42,381 nucleotides of DNA from an uncultured Treponema sp. (GTDB taxonomy: Bacteria > Spirochaetota > Spirochaetia > Treponematales > Treponemataceae). Location: positions 1 to 42,381 of the forward strand of contig ONET01000021.1 of assembly GCA_900316905.1 (NCBI GenBank), read 5' to 3'. Positions 40,134-42,381 of the stretch are shown piece by piece. Numbering within the stretch: the first letter of the stretch is position 1; each line of letters begins with the position of its first letter. Position numbers and translations under genes: made by a program. The notes below the pieces were generated by a model. It was not told the DNA's origin and made no database searches. It saw nothing but the letters and a program-made list of their open reading frames with translations.

Positions 40134-41063
40134 CTAATTGGACAAAAGACCGCGGGAGCGCAGGTCAGAAACTAAGGTTTTTGTAAACTCTTCTGCGCCG
40201 TCGTTGTTCATGTGAACGCTGTCCATATAGTAGTCATGACGCTTTGTAAAATTTTCGTCGCGGGAATAATCCAAATACACAAGGCCGGGATACTTGTCTT
40301 GCAGCTCTTTTGTAAAGCGCTCAAAAGTTTCAAAAAAACCGGGGTCGGCGGCATAGGCATCTGTCAAAATATCAAGCACAGGAATCGTTACAAGAACAGG
40401 GACAACATTATGCTCGTGGCATAAGTCAATCATGGCGCTCACTTCTGAAAAGTTTAGTTTATAATTTTCTTCTGAAAAGACTTGCGTCCATCCGCCTTTT
40501 GCGTTCGCGGCAAAAGCTTGAAATTCCTCTTCCGTCATGGTCTCGTCTCTATCATAAAACGATGACATTTCCTCTTTGGATATATCCTTGAAAATTTTAG
40601 ACTTAAATCTTCCTGAGGACAAAAGCGGAAATTTACTATAAGCAAGCCATTCAGAAAAGGACCATCTATCCATATCTTCCTTTGGCAATATTCGATAATA
40701 CCGTTCCCTAAAACTAGTTGGGCGACCTATAATCCCAAAAAGAGGAATGTCTATTACAAGCGCTGCGCCCGGCTTAAGATGGCCGATGTAATTCTTTAAA
40801 ACCCGATAGCTCCAAAAGTACACTTCCGTAACATTCGCAAAGTTCCATGCCTTTACCTCTGGAACCACGTCGTATTTCAGCGCGTAGCATGGAATGCTTG
40901 AGCCTACGTTTCCAAGCTCAATGTCGTAGGGCGCGTCGGTGTACTTGTTGGCGTAATCCTTGGACTTCCAATAATTGGTGCGTTCGTACAAAGCGTTCAT
41001 CGCCAAGAAAAACAAAAACACCGGAATCAGGAACAAGAAAAATTTAAAAATAAAGCGCTTCAT
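40134..41063 (-). CDS. DltD/AlgJ-like SGNH partner of an MBOAT acyltransferase
   Basis: 309 residues from ATG 41063 (AGGAA close upstream); a longer start overlaps the MBOAT gene. N-terminal membrane segment FKFFLFLIPVFLFFLAMNALYE anchors it. LGNVGSSIPCYALKYDVV contains a GSS/GNS-like motif of the DltD/AlgX group, and the C-terminus has YYMDSVHMNNDGAEEF, matching DxxH with D-x-x-H (DSVH). These proteins work with MBOAT O-acyltransferases to move acyl groups to a periplasmic polymer. No Shine-Dalgarno ambiguity. Target polymer unknown. Confidence 0.82.
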   Translation of the reverse strand: MKRFIFKFFLFLIPVFLFFLAMNALYERTNYWKSKDYANKYTDAPYDIELGNVGSSIPCYALKYDVVPEVKAWNFANVTEVYFWSYRVLKNYIGHLKPGAALVIDIPLFGIIGRPTSFRERYYRILPKEDMDRWSFSEWLAYSKFPLLSSGRFKSKIFKDISKEEMSSFYDRDETMTEEEFQAFAANAKGGWTQVFSEENYKLNFSEVSAMIDLCHEHNVVPVLVTIPVLDILTDAYAADPGFFETFERFTKELQDKYPGLVYLDYSRDENFTKRHDYYMDSVHMNNDGAEEFTKTLVSDLRSRGLLSN

Positions 41064-41071
41064 ATTCCTTC

Positions 41072-42381
41072 CTAAAAATTGCTGTAAATAAAATTGCTCA
41101 CAAAACCTGTGTTGTAAAACCAAATCAAAATTATCGCAAACGCGTAGTAAGAAAGCCATCTTGCAAAAGCCGGCTTTGCCTTTACCATCTCAAGGCCGCT
41201 TTGCTTTCTTGTGGCAAGGCTTAGGCAAACAAAAATTGCAAGCGCGGCGCATCTATTGACCATGCCCATAAAGCCGCCGTCTATCGCAAGGCTGTCCTTG
41301 ACCGCGTCCTTTAGCCCAACGCTTTTTACTGCCGCAAAAAGGTTTGCAATGTCTTGCGGAATTTTTCCAAAGCTCTTGACTATTACAAGCGCGTCGGAAA
41401 AATTCGGCGCCCTAAAGAAAATCCAGGCAAAGGCCGCCAAGCAAAAGACAATCGCCGCCCTAACAAAATATGGAAGCTTAGCCTTTTCCCAAAAGCCCTT
41501 GGTCGCGCGGCCAACGCATTGAAAGACGCCGTGCAGCAAGCCCCAAATCACAAAATTCCAAGTTGAGCCGTGCCAAATTCCCGACACCAAAAAAGTGGCC
41601 AGCAAATTAAAATAAATGCGGGGGCGCGCCACGCGGCTTCCGCCCAATGGAATGTAGACATAATCGCGCAACCAAGTTGAAAGCGAAATGTGCCAACGGC
41701 GCCAAAAATCGCCTACGGAAGTCGCCAAATACGGATGGTCAAAATTCTTTCCAGCGTCAAAACCCATAAAGCGCGCCACGCCGATGGCCATGTCGGAGTA
41801 GGCTGAAAAATCGCAATAAATTTGAAAGGCGTAAAAAATTGTCGCCAGCAAAGTCGCAAGGCCGGTCCGCGACGTCAGGCTTTCGCTTGCGTAAACAAAA
41901 TCCACGTAAACGGCAAGCGCGTCGGCCACGCAAAATTTCTTGAACACGCCCCAAGCGAACTGCTTCATTCCGCAAGTGGCGTTGTCATAATCAAAATTGT
42001 GAAGGCTTTTTAATTGAGGAATCAAGTTGCCCGCGCGTTGTATTGGCCCGGAAGAAATTACCGGAAAAAAACTGACGAACAAGGCCACGTCCAAAATATT
42101 TTTTTCCGCCTTGATTTTATTCGAGCGGCAGTCAAAAATATAACTCAAGCTTTGGAAAGTAAAAAAAGAAAGACCCAATGGAAAAATTATTCCGCCGCGC
42201 CAGGCCTTTGGGGCGTATTTAAAAAACAAAAGCGGAAGCAAGTCGGCCGCTACAAAGGCAAGTAAAAGCGCGCGGCCCTTCGCGACCTTATACCCCCCCC
42301 CGTCAAATTTCAAGGCGTCAGAATTAAGGATAATTCCGGCAAAGTATGTGACCGCGATGGAGTAAAGCAAAAAGGGAACAA
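41072..42381 (-). CDS. MBOAT O-acyltransferase, 5' end missing, with a G9 tract
   Basis: About 435 residues in frame to the window edge, of a family usually 470-520. Multi-helix protein with the PatB/AlgI-type signatures FPLGLSFFTFQSLSYIFDC, SFFPVISSGPIQRAG, DFWRRWHISLSTWLRDYVYIPLGG and the catalytic His in VSGIWHGSTWNF. It transfers acyl groups (often acetyl) to polysaccharide, with the adjacent DltD/AlgJ-like protein. Near the N-terminus a run of nine G on the coding strand (42301-42293) encodes Asp-Gly-Gly-Gly, a potential slippage site. The 11 bases upstream of the codon at 42370 are in frame, so the start lies beyond the window. Confidence 0.92.
   Translation of the reverse strand, partial: VPFLLYSIAVTYFAGIILNSDALKFDGGGYKVAKGRALLLAFVAADLLPLLFFKYAPKAWRGGIIFPLGLSFFTFQSLSYIFDCRSNKIKAEKNILDVALFVSFFPVISSGPIQRAGNLIPQLKSLHNFDYDNATCGMKQFAWGVFKKFCVADALAVYVDFVYASESLTSRTGLATLLATIFYAFQIYCDFSAYSDMAIGVARFMGFDAGKNFDHPYLATSVGDFWRRWHISLSTWLRDYVYIPLGGSRVARPRIYFNLLATFLVSGIWHGSTWNFVIWGLLHGVFQCVGRATKGFWEKAKLPYFVRAAIVFCLAAFAWIFFRAPNFSDALVIVKSFGKIPQDIANLFAAVKSVGLKDAVKDSLAIDGGFMGMVNRCAALAIFVCLSLATRKQSGLEMVKAKPAFARWLSYYAFAIILIWFYNTGFVSNFIYSNF
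42293..42301 (-). repeat. G9 homopolymer in the MBOAT gene
   Basis: Nine consecutive C on the plus strand, coding GGG GGG GGG on the minus strand. The frame is open at this length. Confidence 0.95.

Noticed and set aside
1..42381. CRISPR array or transfer RNA genes
   Set aside because: No regularly spaced direct repeats and no cloverleaf with T-loop GTTCRANNC were seen.

Overview
The window looks like two genomes joined near position 3990. From about 4000 to the right end the sequence reads like a Treponema-type spirochaete: a spirochaetal lipobox lipoprotein, many short HTH, cyclase and c-di-GMP-type signalling proteins, no teichoic-acid or outer-sugar operons, codon use rich in TTG/AAA/GCG, and adjacent pyrB and pyrI. 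Positions 1-3990 have different composition and carry genes typical of a Lachnospiraceae-like Firmicute (MATE pump, ABC exporter with N-terminal MAPGAHGMGFGPG, nitroreductase, AGCS symporter). At the seam a symporter gene on the minus strand and an ilvC 3' end on the plus strand are both cut, which suggests an assembly chimera more than a real transfer.

Layout. 1-3990: MATE efflux (partial), ABC exporter, nitroreductase with an inverted-repeat operator, AGCS symporter (partial). 3990-6840: ilvC tail with an internal deletion, bidirectional terminator, iorB and iorA. 6840-11535: degenerate GGDEF-EAL protein, low-molecular-weight phosphatase, lipoprotein, SGNH esterase. 11522-15208: glmS broken by a deletion, SRP RNA (ffs) with a near-consensus promoter, ettA. 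15293-20729: accessory region with a three-gene operon (HEPN/DUF4145-like, small protein, orphan N-terminal module of UvrD-type helicases), a long structured leader before a DUF6884 / GIY-YIG / membrane-protein operon, a YD-repeat protein, a small protein and a BrnT-BrnA toxin-antitoxin pair. 20756-22947: CmpB-like membrane protein and pyrC. 22944-27351: AT-rich island with an AlbA_2/HATPase/wHTH protein, a class III cyclase fused to a STAND-type NTPase, and a vapBC locus cut in vapC. 27458-31597: two small secreted proteins, an HTH regulator with a palindromic operator, a possible small hydrophobic peptide, and a membrane nucleotide-cyclase locus with four lesions. 31672-33143: pyrI-pyrB. 33245-40053: a tight five-gene operon (SEC-C protein, rlmB, DUF4015 hydrolase-like, degenerate HD-GYP, mnmE). 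40134-42381: DltD/AlgJ-like protein and an MBOAT O-acyltransferase with a nine-G tract.

The most promising undescribed system is the cyclase-STAND gene (24384-27011) with its co-transcribed AlbA_2 partner (22944-24350). The cyclase domain keeps both metal aspartates and the Asn/Arg pair, and the NTPase keeps Walker A and B, so the protein could couple sensing by a STAND module to second-messenger synthesis. It sits exactly where a vapC toxin gene is truncated. Second is the structured leader and operon at 17294-19147, whose two alternative stems resemble an attenuator. A general trait also shows: several plus- and minus-strand genes start 6-8 bases after a good -10 box and lack a ribosome binding site, so leaderless mRNAs seem common. 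All functions are from reading the sequence; no database search was run.
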